DNA of 64,000 bases from Paracoccus ravus. Lineage in GTDB: Bacteria; Pseudomonadota; Alphaproteobacteria; Rhodobacterales; Rhodobacteraceae. Each line of letters starts with the position of its first letter. The first letter of the stretch is position 1. The stretch lies in contig NZ_SDEB01000006.1 of assembly GCF_004522175.1 (NCBI RefSeq), positions 1-64,000 on the forward strand, written 5' to 3'. The translations under genes and the position numbers were made by a program. Of this stretch, positions 33,198-41,877 are shown piece after piece. The notes below the pieces were generated by a model that was not told where the DNA came from, searched no databases, and saw only the letters and a list, made by a program, of their open reading frames with translations.

Positions 33198-35467
33198 TTC
33201 ACGTAGTCCTGCTCTGGTTTCTGGCGCCGCGCCGCGAGGCGCACGGGCTGTCTTTCGCGAGGCAGGCGGATCTGGGCCATCGCGCCGCGCTGATCGGGCG
33301 CGTCGGTCAGGACCAGTTGTCCGCCATGTTCCTCGACGATTTTTTTCACGATGGGCAGGCCCAGCCCGGTGCCGCCCTGTTTCATGGTGACATATGGCTC
33401 GAAGAGCCTCGAACGGTCCTCGGGCAGGCCGGGGCCGTTATCGACGATCCGGATCGTCACCGCATCCGGTTGAGACGTCAGCTCGACCCGGATTTCCGGG
33501 GTCCAGCCTTCGGGCGGGTCCTTGCGCAATTCGTCCAGCGCTTCGCCCGCGTTTTTCAGCAAGTTGGTAAAGACCTGCCGCATCATGCCCGCATCGGCAT
33601 CGACGATGACGGGCTCTTCGGGAATATCCGGGACCAGTGCGCCTTGCAGCGCGTCGCGCTGCATCAGCGCGCTGTCGCGCAGCAGTTTCGCGATGTCGGT
33701 TTCCTTGCGGTCGGGCTCGGGCATCCGCGCGAAACGCGAGAACTCATCGACGATCCGGCGCAGGTCATTGGTCTGCCGGATGATGACCTCGGTATATTGC
33801 TCCAAAGCCTCGCGGTCGGCCCCGGCGATGGGGGCGAATTTGCGCTTGAGGCGCTCGGCGGAAAGCTGGATCGGGGTCAGCGGGTTCTTGATCTCATGCG
33901 CGACGCGGCGCGCGACATCCCCCCAGGCCGCCATGCGCTGCGCCGAGACCAGATCGGTCACATCGTCCAGCGCAACCACATAGCCCTCAAGGCCCCCTGC
34001 CGCGCCGCGCCGGATCGCCATGCGCACCAGCAGGCTTTCCACCCGGCCCTCGCGGTTCAGGCGGATCTCGTCCTGCACCGATTCATTGACCGATTGGCCC
34101 AGCCGCTCGAACAGCGGCTCAAGCTCGGGCACGGCTTCGGAAAGCAGCCGGTCATGGTCACGGGTCGGATCCAGACCCAGAAGCCGCGTCGCCGAGCGGT
34201 TCAGGAAGTCGATTTCGCCCGCCGCGTCCAGGCCGATCACCCCTGCCGTCACCGAGGAGAGCACGGAATCAAACAGCCTGCGCTGGTCATCGGCGGCGCG
34301 ATAGCTTTCGACCAGTTCGACGCGCTGCTGCTTCAATTGCCGGGTCATGCGGTTGAAACTCTGGCCCAGCGTCTGGATCTCGTCCCCGGTATCGGGCTCG
34401 GGGATCTGCAGGTCGAGATTGCCTTGGCCAACCTGCTCCGAGGCCTCGGCCAGCCGCCCGATCGGGCGCGAGAGCCGATCCGCGAACCACAGGCCCAGCC
34501 ACATCGCGGCCGCCACCAGCAGCAGTGCAAAACCCAGATAAAGCAACGAGAATTCCAGCAGGACCCGGCCACGCTCCTGTTCCAGACGCCGGTATTCACC
34601 GACGCTCTGGCGGGTGTCGTCCAGAAGGCCCAGAAGCTTTCCGTCCACGTCGCGGGTCACGTAGAGATAGCGGTCCGCCAGCGGGGCCAGCGGCACCAGC
34701 GCGCGAAACTCGTCATTCTGCCAGTCCTGGATCAGCACCAGCCCCTCGGCCTGGGCCTGGTCGAATTGCAGGGCCGAGGGTTGTTCATACCAGAATTGAT
34801 AGCTGCGCTCGCCGCGCGCCCGGATCGTGCCGCGCCCGTCGATCACATAGGCCTCGCGCAGCCCGCGCTGAATCAGCGCCTGCCCCTGCCCCAGAAGCAG
34901 CCGCAATTCGCCATCATCCAGCATGGGATCGCGGCGCGCCTCTTGCACCAGCGCACCCGCCAAGAGCTTGGCGTCGCTGGTCAGATCGCGGCGATGCTCG
35001 TCCTGATAGGCCTCGGCGGCGGCCAGCGAACTGGTCACCACCTGCTGCACCCGCCCCGAGAACCAGCCCTCGAGCCCGATATTGACGGTCAGGCCCGCGA
35101 ACAGCGCCACCAGCACCGTCGGCACAAGCGCAATGCTGGCAAAGACGCCGACCAGCCGCAGATGCAGCCGCGACCCCACAGCGGCGCGCCGCCGCGCCGC
35201 CACGATCGAGGTCATGCGCGCAACCACCATGCCGGTCAGGACGATCAGGTAGATCAGATCCGCAAGCAGCACGAGCCGCAGCAGCGTGCTGCCCGATTCG
35301 ACGCCGGCCAGAGGCCCCATGACCACATAGGTCAGGATGGTCAAAAGCGGGCCAAGCACCACCAGCCCAAGCGTGGTGACATTACGAACGCGACGAAGGC
35401 GCCGCAAACGCACGACGCGTTCCCATGTGCCCCTGGACAGCGATCCCGCCAACTCGCCCGACCTCAC
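33194..35467 (-). CDS. ntrY: Sensor histidine kinase NtrY
   Basis: A 757-residue membrane kinase. N-terminal membrane helices (TTLGLVVLGPLLTILTYVV; LVLLADLIYLIVLTGMVV; VFASIALVPTVLVALFAG) precede a periplasmic sensor region, a further helix (LLYLGFALLLVAAAMWLGLWF), HAMP, and PAS (SSVTAGVIGLDAAGEIDFLNRSA). The HisKA box (DVARRVAHEIKNPLTPIQLSAERL) and the HATPase with DNGPGLPE and GTGLGLPIVKKI complete it. The start is probably GTG at 35467, without a clear ribosome site, so an internal start is possible. It forms a coupled pair with ntrX. Confidence 0.94.
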   Translation of the reverse strand: MRSGELAGSLSRGTWERVVRLRRLRRVRNVTTLGLVVLGPLLTILTYVVMGPLAGVESGSTLLRLVLLADLIYLIVLTGMVVARMTSIVAARRRAAVGSRLHLRLVGVFASIALVPTVLVALFAGLTVNIGLEGWFSGRVQQVVTSSLAAAEAYQDEHRRDLTSDAKLLAGALVQEARRDPMLDDGELRLLLGQGQALIQRGLREAYVIDGRGTIRARGERSYQFWYEQPSALQFDQAQAEGLVLIQDWQNDEFRALVPLAPLADRYLYVTRDVDGKLLGLLDDTRQSVGEYRRLEQERGRVLLEFSLLYLGFALLLVAAAMWLGLWFADRLSRPIGRLAEASEQVGQGNLDLQIPEPDTGDEIQTLGQSFNRMTRQLKQQRVELVESYRAADDQRRLFDSVLSSVTAGVIGLDAAGEIDFLNRSATRLLGLDPTRDHDRLLSEAVPELEPLFERLGQSVNESVQDEIRLNREGRVESLLVRMAIRRGAAGGLEGYVVALDDVTDLVSAQRMAAWGDVARRVAHEIKNPLTPIQLSAERLKRKFAPIAGADREALEQYTEVIIRQTNDLRRIVDEFSRFARMPEPDRKETDIAKLLRDSALMQRDALQGALVPDIPEEPVIVDADAGMMRQVFTNLLKNAGEALDELRKDPPEGWTPEIRVELTSQPDAVTIRIVDNGPGLPEDRSRLFEPYVTMKQGGTGLGLPIVKKIVEEHGGQLVLTDAPDQRGAMAQIRLPRERQPVRLAARRQKPEQDYVK

Positions 35468-35536
35468 GGTTGCGCCGCTGCAACGCGGCGTTCTTGTGGC
35501 CGCTGCGTTACGGTTGCGCGACCATCTGTGGCCGTT

Positions 35537-37006
35537 TTACATCAGCTTGCGGCGTCGTGTCACCTCGATATTCAGGTCGGTCAGTTTCTTGCGCAGCGTA
35601 TTGCGGTTGATGCCAAGCAGATCAGCACATCTAAGCTGATTGCCGCCGGTCGCGTCGAGCGCGATCTCCAGCAGGGGCTTCTCGATCTCGCGCAGGATGC
35701 GGTCATAGAGTCCGGGCGGCGGCAACTGGTCGCCATGCAGGTCGAAATAGCGTTGCAGATGCATCTCGACCGATTGCGACAGCCGCCCATTGGCCGGTTC
35801 CGCGATGGCGGCAGGCGTGGCCGCGGGCGTGGGAGACACGCTGCTCGGTGCGGCGGCGACGGGGCGCGGCGCAGACGCCACGCCCGACACGCCGACCGGG
35901 ACCGATTCCTGCAAGGCGGCGCGCGCCTCGGCATCGCTGATCTCGGCCCCTGCGGCGGTCAGGGCCAGGCGGCGCATCAGGTTTTCCAGCTCACGCACAT
36001 TGCCCGGAAAGGCATAAGACCGGATCATCGCGGTCGCGCCTTCCGACAGGCTGCGCTGCGGCAGGCCCTGCGAGGCGGCGCGGGCCAGCAGGTGGCGGGC
36101 GAGCGGCGGGATGTCATCCACGCGCGAGCGCAGCGGCGGCACGGTGATCGTCACCCCGGCGAGGCGGTAATACAGATCCGCCCGCAGCCGACCCGCGGCG
36201 ACGTCGGTCTGCGGCTCCGGCCCGGTCGTCGAGACAAGGCGCGGCATCTGGTTGCGGGCCGGGCCGACCTCCCATGCCTCGATCAGCCCGATCAGCCTGG
36301 CCTGCGCGGCAGTGCCGAACCCGGCCGGATCCTCGATCAAGAGCGTGCCCCCCGTCGCCCGCTCGCCGGCGCGGTGGATCGCCTCTTCCGAAAGATCCGC
36401 CGAGGTCAGCACAGCAAAACCGGCATCGCGCCGGTCGGAGAGGTCATGGAACGAACGCGCGACCACGGTCTTGCCCACGCCCGCCTCGCCCGCGATCATC
36501 ACCGGCAGATCGGCGTTCAGCACGCGCGCCACCATGCGGAACAGGCTTTGCATCGCGGGCGCATGGCCGATCAGCGGCAGAGTCGGATCGGCGGCAATTT
36601 CAGGCGAAGCGATGGCGACAGGCGCAGGATCGGATTTGCGGGCGCGTCGCGACAGCGCCTGATTCGCCCGCACCATCAGATCGGGCAGATCAAAGGGCTT
36701 GGGCAGGTAATCGAAGGCCGCAGCCTCGGTCGCGCGGATCGCGGTCACGATGGTATTCTGCGCCGAGATCACGATCACCGGCAGGTCCGGGCGCAGCTTG
36801 CGGATCGCCGGGATCATGTCGATGCCATTGCCATCGGGCATCATCACATCGGTGATGACCAGATCCCCCCGGCCTTCCTCGACCCAGCGCAACAATTGCG
36901 CGAGCGAGCCGGTGGCATGGACCCGGCATCCGGCCCGGGTCAGCGCCTGGGTCAAGACTGTGCGGATGGTGCGGTCGTCATCAGCGATCAGAACGGTGCC
37001 GTCCAT
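35537..37006 (-). CDS. ntrC: Nitrogen response regulator NtrC, without GAFTGA motif
   Basis: A 489-residue regulator with receiver Asp53 (LVITDVMMPDGNG), an AAA+ domain with Walker A GEAGVGKT, and a C-terminal helix-turn-helix (NQLRCADLLGINRNTLRKKL). The GAFTGA loop is absent: SADLSEEAIHRAGERATGGTLLIEDP runs straight to Walker B. This matches R. capsulatus NtrC, which activates sigma70 promoters. An Ala/Pro-rich linker precedes the last domain. The ATG at 37006 follows ntrB by 8 bases. Confidence 0.95.
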   Translation of the reverse strand: MDGTVLIADDDRTIRTVLTQALTRAGCRVHATGSLAQLLRWVEEGRGDLVITDVMMPDGNGIDMIPAIRKLRPDLPVIVISAQNTIVTAIRATEAAAFDYLPKPFDLPDLMVRANQALSRRARKSDPAPVAIASPEIAADPTLPLIGHAPAMQSLFRMVARVLNADLPVMIAGEAGVGKTVVARSFHDLSDRRDAGFAVLTSADLSEEAIHRAGERATGGTLLIEDPAGFGTAAQARLIGLIEAWEVGPARNQMPRLVSTTGPEPQTDVAAGRLRADLYYRLAGVTITVPPLRSRVDDIPPLARHLLARAASQGLPQRSLSEGATAMIRSYAFPGNVRELENLMRRLALTAAGAEISDAEARAALQESVPVGVSGVASAPRPVAAAPSSVSPTPAATPAAIAEPANGRLSQSVEMHLQRYFDLHGDQLPPPGLYDRILREIEKPLLEIALDATGGNQLRCADLLGINRNTLRKKLTDLNIEVTRRRKLM

Positions 37007-37014
37007 GGGAAACC

Positions 37015-38178
37015 TCAGGCTTTGGGAAGAGAAATGCGGAAAACGGTGCGACCGGGGCGGGAATCGAGGGCGATCCATGCGCCGTGGTCGGTAATGATCT
37101 TCGAGACCAGCGCGAGGCCCAGCCCGGTGCCGTTCTCGCGCCCGGACACAAAGGGCTCGAAAACCTGATCGGCGATGGACTCGGGAATGCCCGGCCCGTC
37201 ATCCTCGATCTCGATCTGCAGGGGCAGGCTGCGGCCATGCGGCTCGGCCTCGGTGGGAGCCATGCGCAGGGTGCCGTCGTAAAAGCTGCGCATCCGGATC
37301 GTGCCGGTCTCGCGCCCGTCGCGCTTGATCGCCTCGGCGGCGTTCTTGACGAGGTTCAGGCAGACCTGCACCAATTGGTCGTTGTCGGCCAAGGCCGGGG
37401 GCAGCGAGGGGTCGTAATCCGGAACGATCTTCAGCCCCTTGCCGAAACCCACCGCCGCCGAGCGGCGCACGCGTTCCAGCACGTCATGAATATTGACCTC
37501 GGACAGTTTCGGAGCCGAGGTGTCGCCGAAGCGCTCGACCTGATCCAGCAATTCGACGATGCGGCGCGATTCGGCGACGATCAGGTCGGTCAGGTCACGA
37601 TCCTCGGGGGCGAGGTTCATGCCGATCAGCTGCGCCGCGCCGCGAATCCCGGCCAGCGGGTTCTTGATCTCATGCGCCAGCATCTCGGCCATGCCGATGG
37701 CCGAGCGCGCCGCAGAGCGCACTGCACGCCCCTGCCCCAGCCGCCCCGAGCTTTCGCCCGTCGCGATCAGGATGACGACGCCGCCCTCGGGGCTGGGCAC
37801 CGGGCCTGCGTGAACCGTCGCGATGCGGTCGGCATGTCCACCCAGACCGTCGCCGATCTCGAAGCGCACGCCCGAGCGGTTCAGCGCATCATGCCCCTCG
37901 CGCACGCGTTCGAGGATTTCGCTGATCGGAGGCACGATGCGCAGCCGCTTCAGCATCTCGGGCTCTTCGATGGCATGACCCATGGCCGAGCGGCGCGAGA
38001 TGTTCAGGAAGGATTCCGCCAGGTCGTTCATTCCGGCGATCCGACCCTGCCGGTCAAAGATCACCGCAGGCATGGGCAGCGCCGACCAGTTCGGGCCGAC
38101 CTCGGCGGGAATGAAATTTCCCTGCGGCTCTTCTGCCCGTGCCTTGCCTGCCATTCTGGCCCTGGCGCGAAATTTCAT
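37015..38178 (-). CDS. ntrB: Nitrogen regulation sensor kinase NtrB
   Basis: A 387-residue soluble histidine kinase. An N-terminal PAS domain (PMPAVIFDRQGRIAGMNDLAESFL) precedes the H-box with His169 (EMLAHEIKNPLAGIRGAAQLI). The ATPase motifs are NLVKNAAEAI, DDGPGIPE and GTGLGLALVSKI. It phosphorylates NtrC under nitrogen limitation, opposed by PII. Its ATG overlaps the dusB stop (ATGA). The longer upstream reading overlaps dusB and is ignored. Confidence 0.95.
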   Translation of the reverse strand: MKFRARARMAGKARAEEPQGNFIPAEVGPNWSALPMPAVIFDRQGRIAGMNDLAESFLNISRRSAMGHAIEEPEMLKRLRIVPPISEILERVREGHDALNRSGVRFEIGDGLGGHADRIATVHAGPVPSPEGGVVILIATGESSGRLGQGRAVRSAARSAIGMAEMLAHEIKNPLAGIRGAAQLIGMNLAPEDRDLTDLIVAESRRIVELLDQVERFGDTSAPKLSEVNIHDVLERVRRSAAVGFGKGLKIVPDYDPSLPPALADNDQLVQVCLNLVKNAAEAIKRDGRETGTIRMRSFYDGTLRMAPTEAEPHGRSLPLQIEIEDDGPGIPESIADQVFEPFVSGRENGTGLGLALVSKIITDHGAWIALDSRPGRTVFRISLPKA

Positions 38179-39194
38179 CCAGCACTCTCCGTCTCGGGGG
38201 AAGGCGCATCCGAGAAACCCGCGCGGATCGCGGCCAGCGCCGCCTCGGGGCTGGGGGCGCGCAGAAGTTCGGCGCGATTGGGCGCGCCATTCGCCTCGGC
38301 ATACCAGCCCAGATGCTTGCGCGCGACACGCAGGCCCAGCTCGGCACCGTAAAGCGAAAGAATGTCCTGATAATGCGTGCTGACGGCATCGGCCAGCGCC
38401 GCGCCTTGCGGGATCACCGGGGCGGGCGTGCCCCAAAGCTCATGCGCGATCTGCGACAGTTTCCACGGCGCGCCCTGCGCCCCGCGTCCGACCATCACCG
38501 CATCCGCGCCCGACTGCGCCAATGCCGCGCGGGCCGAGGCCGCATCGACCACATCGCCATTGGCGACCAATGGCGGGCGGCCGGGCACATTGGCGACATT
38601 GCGGATGCGCGTCCAATCGGCCGTGCCGGTATAAAATTGCGCCCGGGTCCGGCCATGCACCGTTAGCATCCTGACCCCGGCCTCTGTCGCCCGCGCCGCA
38701 AGCTCGGGGGCGTTGATGCAATCCTCGTCCCAGCCCAGCCGCATCTTCAAGGTCACCGGCAGGTCGGGAACCGCACCCACGACGGCCTCGACGAGTTCCA
38801 AAGCGTGATCCAGATCGCGCATCAAGGCCGCGCCGGACAGCCCGCCCGTCACCTTCTTGGCCGGACAGCCCATATTGATGTCGATGATCCGCGCGCCCAT
38901 GCCCGCGACGATGCGGGCGGTCTCGGCCATGGCCCCGGCCTCGCGCCCGGCGATCTGGACACTGACGGGAAGCGCGCCCTCGGTCATCGCTTTCGCGCGC
39001 ACCGCCATCCGGGTCGAGGGGCGCGGCGTCACCATCTCGGTCGAGGCGACCATCTCGCTGACCATCAGCCCGGCCCCGCCGTGGCGCGCGACGGCGCGGC
39101 GAAATGGCAGATCGGTGATCCCGGCCATGGGGGCCAGAAAGACCGGCGGGCCAAGTGGCATATCGCCAAGGATGATCGGTTCGGGCAGGCTCAT
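38175..39194 (-). CDS. dusB: tRNA-dihydrouridine synthase (DusB / NifR3)
   Basis: A 339-residue FMN enzyme that reduces uridines in the tRNA D-loop. Typical blocks are VFLAPMAGITDLPFRR, INMGCPAKKVTGGLSGAALMRDL with the catalytic Cys, LTVHGRTRAQFYTG and VMVGRGAQGAPWKL. As first gene of the nifR3-ntrB-ntrC operon it probably sets operon transcription. The promoter lies in the 228-base gap to sdaA. Confidence 0.95.
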   Translation of the reverse strand: MSLPEPIILGDMPLGPPVFLAPMAGITDLPFRRAVARHGGAGLMVSEMVASTEMVTPRPSTRMAVRAKAMTEGALPVSVQIAGREAGAMAETARIVAGMGARIIDINMGCPAKKVTGGLSGAALMRDLDHALELVEAVVGAVPDLPVTLKMRLGWDEDCINAPELAARATEAGVRMLTVHGRTRAQFYTGTADWTRIRNVANVPGRPPLVANGDVVDAASARAALAQSGADAVMVGRGAQGAPWKLSQIAHELWGTPAPVIPQGAALADAVSTHYQDILSLYGAELGLRVARKHLGWYAEANGAPNRAELLRAPSPEAALAAIRAGFSDAPSPETESAG

Positions 39195-39422
39195 GGAGAA
39201 CTCGTAAGACGGGGCAAGGGAATGGTGAAGAATGTGGCGGTTGCCTGATCGACAGGCTTTTGCTGCGACTTCACGTTTGCCTAATAAAAGGGCTACATGA
39301 CCAGATAACGCGCAGAGCCGGATTCGTCAAATGTCGCATCCCTGCCGCTGCGCCGTCGCTTGGCGTCTGGAATGCATCGCGCCGCGCGGTTAACTAGGAA
39401 ACAGAGCAAGAGGATAGCGCGC

Positions 39423-40805
39423 ATGTTCCTGTCGGTCTTCGACATGTTCAAGGTCGGGGTCGGACCGTCCTCGTCGCATACGATGGGGCCGATGGTCGCC
39501 GGCGGGCGCTTTCTCGAGGCATTGCGCGCCCAGCCCTTTCGCGCCCACGGATTGCGCGCGAGCCTGCATGGCAGCCTGGCTTTCACCGGCAAGGGCCATG
39601 CCACGGATCGGGCGACGATCCTTGGCCTGGCGGGATTTCTTCCCGAGACGCTGGATGCGGCGCAGGCCGAGGCCGTGCTGGCCGAAAACCGCGACCGGTG
39701 CAGATTGTCACCCGAGGGCCTGGGCGATCTGGCCTTCGACCCCGCGCGCGACCTGATCTTCGATTTCGACCACGCCCTGCCCGGCCATGCCAATGGCATG
39801 GTGCTGATGGCCACGGATGCGCAGGGCGACGTGATCTATCGCGAGGTCTATTACTCGGTCGGGGGCGGTTTCGTGCTCACCGAGGCCGAAATGGCCGCAC
39901 GCGGCGACGACACCCGCAGCGATGATGCGCCGCGCATCCCCTTTCCCTTTTCCAGCGCGGCGGAAATGCTGGATATGGCTGAAAAATCGGGCAAATCCAT
40001 CGCCGCGATGAAGCGCGAGAATGAACGCGCGCATCGCCCTGATGCCCAGATTTCGGCCGGAATTTCGCGGATCTGGCAGGTGATGCGCGACTGCATGGAT
40101 CGCGGCCTCGAGACGCCCGGCACATTGCCCGGCGGGCTCTCGATCCGTCGCCGCGCCCCTGCCATCCATCAGGCGCTTCTGGCCGAGCGCGGCATGAACC
40201 TGACCGCGCCCCATGTCATCAATGACTGGATGTCGGTCTATGCCATGGCGGTGAACGAGGAAAACGCCGCCGGGGGACAGGTCGTCACCGCGCCCACCAA
40301 TGGCGCGGCGGGCGTGGTGCCCGCGGTGATCCGCTACTGGCTCGACCATGTGCCGGGCGCGTCCGAGCGCCAGCTTGACGAATTCCTGCTGACGGCGGCG
40401 GCGATCGGCGGGCTGATCAAGCATAATGCCTCGATCTCGGGGGCGGAATGCGGCTGTCAGGCCGAGGTGGGTTCCGCCAGCGCCATGGCGGCGGCGGGGC
40501 TTTGCGCGGTGATGGGCGGCACGCCCGCGCAGGTCGAGAATGCCGCCGAGATTGCGCTTGAGCATCATCTCGGCATGACCTGCGACCCGGTGCGCGGTCT
40601 GGTGCAGGTGCCCTGCATCGAACGAAACGGGCTCGGCGCGATCAAGGCGGTCTCGGCGGCGAGCCTCGCGCTGCGCGGCGACGGGCAGCATTTCGTGCCA
40701 CTCGATGCCGCGATCGAGACGATGCGCCAGACCGGGCGCGACATGAGCGAGAAGTACAAAGAGACCTCGCTGGGCGGCCTTGCGGTGAACGTCCCGAATT
40801 GCTGA
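39423..40805 (+). CDS. sdaA: L-serine ammonia-lyase, iron-sulfur type
   Basis: A 460-residue single-chain L-serine dehydratase that converts serine to pyruvate and ammonia. The N-terminal beta domain has [17 protein letters not shown]. The alpha domain has [35 protein letters not shown] and [18 protein letters not shown], whose cysteines hold the 4Fe-4S cluster. The start ATG at 39423 has AGAGGA upstream; a longer reading is possible but unlikely. It stands alone, divergent from dusB. Confidence 0.95.
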   Translation: MFLSVFDMFKVGVGPSSSHTMGPMVAGGRFLEALRAQPFRAHGLRASLHGSLAFTGKGHATDRATILGLAGFLPETLDAAQAEAVLAENRDRCRLSPEGLGDLAFDPARDLIFDFDHALPGHANGMVLMATDAQGDVIYREVYYSVGGGFVLTEAEMAARGDDTRSDDAPRIPFPFSSAAEMLDMAEKSGKSIAAMKRENERAHRPDAQISAGISRIWQVMRDCMDRGLETPGTLPGGLSIRRRAPAIHQALLAERGMNLTAPHVINDWMSVYAMAVNEENAAGGQVVTAPTNGAAGVVPAVIRYWLDHVPGASERQLDEFLLTAAAIGGLIKHNASISGAECGCQAEVGSASAMAAAGLCAVMGGTPAQVENAAEIALEHHLGMTCDPVRGLVQVPCIERNGLGAIKAVSAASLALRGDGQHFVPLDAAIETMRQTGRDMSEKYKETSLGGLAVNVPNC

Positions 40806-40925
40806 GGCAAAATACGCGCAGATCAGGCCGTATCCCGCCTGCGGGGCGGCTCGACGCTTGCCCAAGGCCGGGGGTTCCTGTAGCGATATTTCAAAGCAAA
40901 ACTCCAAGGAACCGGGACAGAGCAG

Positions 40926-41789
40926 ATGAAATTCCGTTCGGCTTTTGCCGTGCTGGCGATGACGGTGGTCGTGACCGCTTGCGGCGAGCTGCCTTTCCAA
41001 AGCAAGACCGCCCCCGACGAAACGACCGCGCCCGGCCCCTCCGGCCCTCCGGCGGTCTCGCCGGTCGACTCTCCCATCGAGACAGGTGCCGAGGGCACGC
41101 CGCGCGCCACGGCCGAAGCCAGCACGATGAACACCGCGATGTTCCGCGCCGCCGGTGCAGGCTGGACCGTCACCGCGGCCAATAACCGCGCCGTCTATGA
41201 GCGCTCCGGCGCGCGTTCGACCGCCGTCACCGTGCGCCGCATGACCTATAACCGCGGCGTCGAGTTCATCGGCACGATGAATGGCCAGGTCTTTGCCCTG
41301 AACATCCAGGCAGGGGCTTGCCAGGCGGGCGATGCCAGCACCCCCTTTAGCGCCAAGCTGCGGGTCGGCTCGCAGCGCCTTTCGGGCTGCGCGAGCGCCA
41401 CGGACACGATGCCCAAGGCGCAGGTGACGGCCTCTGCCGCCGCGCCCAAGCCGAAATCGACCGCGAAGCCCAAGCCCGCGGCGAAACCCGCCGAGACGGT
41501 CGCGCCCGCGTCGGCTGCATCCAGCCCGGCCACCGAGACCAGCCCGACGCCGGCAAGCACCACTGACGTGTCCCCGGCACCCGAACACAGCAGCCCGGTG
41601 ACCGGCACCACGCTGGCGCCTGCCGCGACCGAACCGGCAAGCACCGCGCCTGCAAGCACCACGCCGGCGACCGCAGCGCCCGCTTCCGCACCGGCCGATC
41701 CCGCTCCAGCTCCGGCTGCCGCGGAAAATCCCGGCGTGCCCGCCCCGCAACTGGTCCTGCCGCCGACGCCGCCAGCAACGAGCCTGTAA
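40926..41789 (+). CDS. Putative lipoprotein with Ala/Pro/Thr-rich tail
   Basis: A 287-residue protein with signal and lipobox VVTAC (Cys at residue 19). Residues 65-155 form a compact domain with two further cysteines (QAGACQAG and LSGCAS) that could form a disulfide. Residues 160-287 are low-complexity Ala/Pro/Thr/Ser repeats, likely an extended envelope spacer. I do not recognise a family. The preceding gap of 120 bases and the following yjbH gene suggest an envelope or matrix role. Confidence 0.8.
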   Translation: MKFRSAFAVLAMTVVVTACGELPFQSKTAPDETTAPGPSGPPAVSPVDSPIETGAEGTPRATAEASTMNTAMFRAAGAGWTVTAANNRAVYERSGARSTAVTVRRMTYNRGVEFIGTMNGQVFALNIQAGACQAGDASTPFSAKLRVGSQRLSGCASATDTMPKAQVTASAAAPKPKSTAKPKPAAKPAETVAPASAASSPATETSPTPASTTDVSPAPEHSSPVTGTTLAPAATEPASTAPASTTPATAAPASAPADPAPAPAAAENPGVPAPQLVLPPTPPATSL

Positions 41790-41877
41790 GTCAGCCTTGG
41801 GCCCGCGCGGAGATTGCGCGGGCCTTGCCGACCTGCGGGTCAAGCCCCGCGGTATGTCATGTCAGAAGGACCCGCCG

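Noticed and set aside
33317..37168. Very long plus-strand open frame (about 1280 codons) opposite ntrC/ntrY
   Set aside because: It is antisense to two unmistakable ntr genes. Its translation is low-complexity His/Arg/Gln/Gly-rich without a family, typical of GC-rich antisense frames.
39708..41843. Minus-strand open frame of about 710 codons across sdaA and the lipoprotein gene
   Set aside because: It runs antisense through two supported genes and is dominated by Gly/Arg/His repeats.
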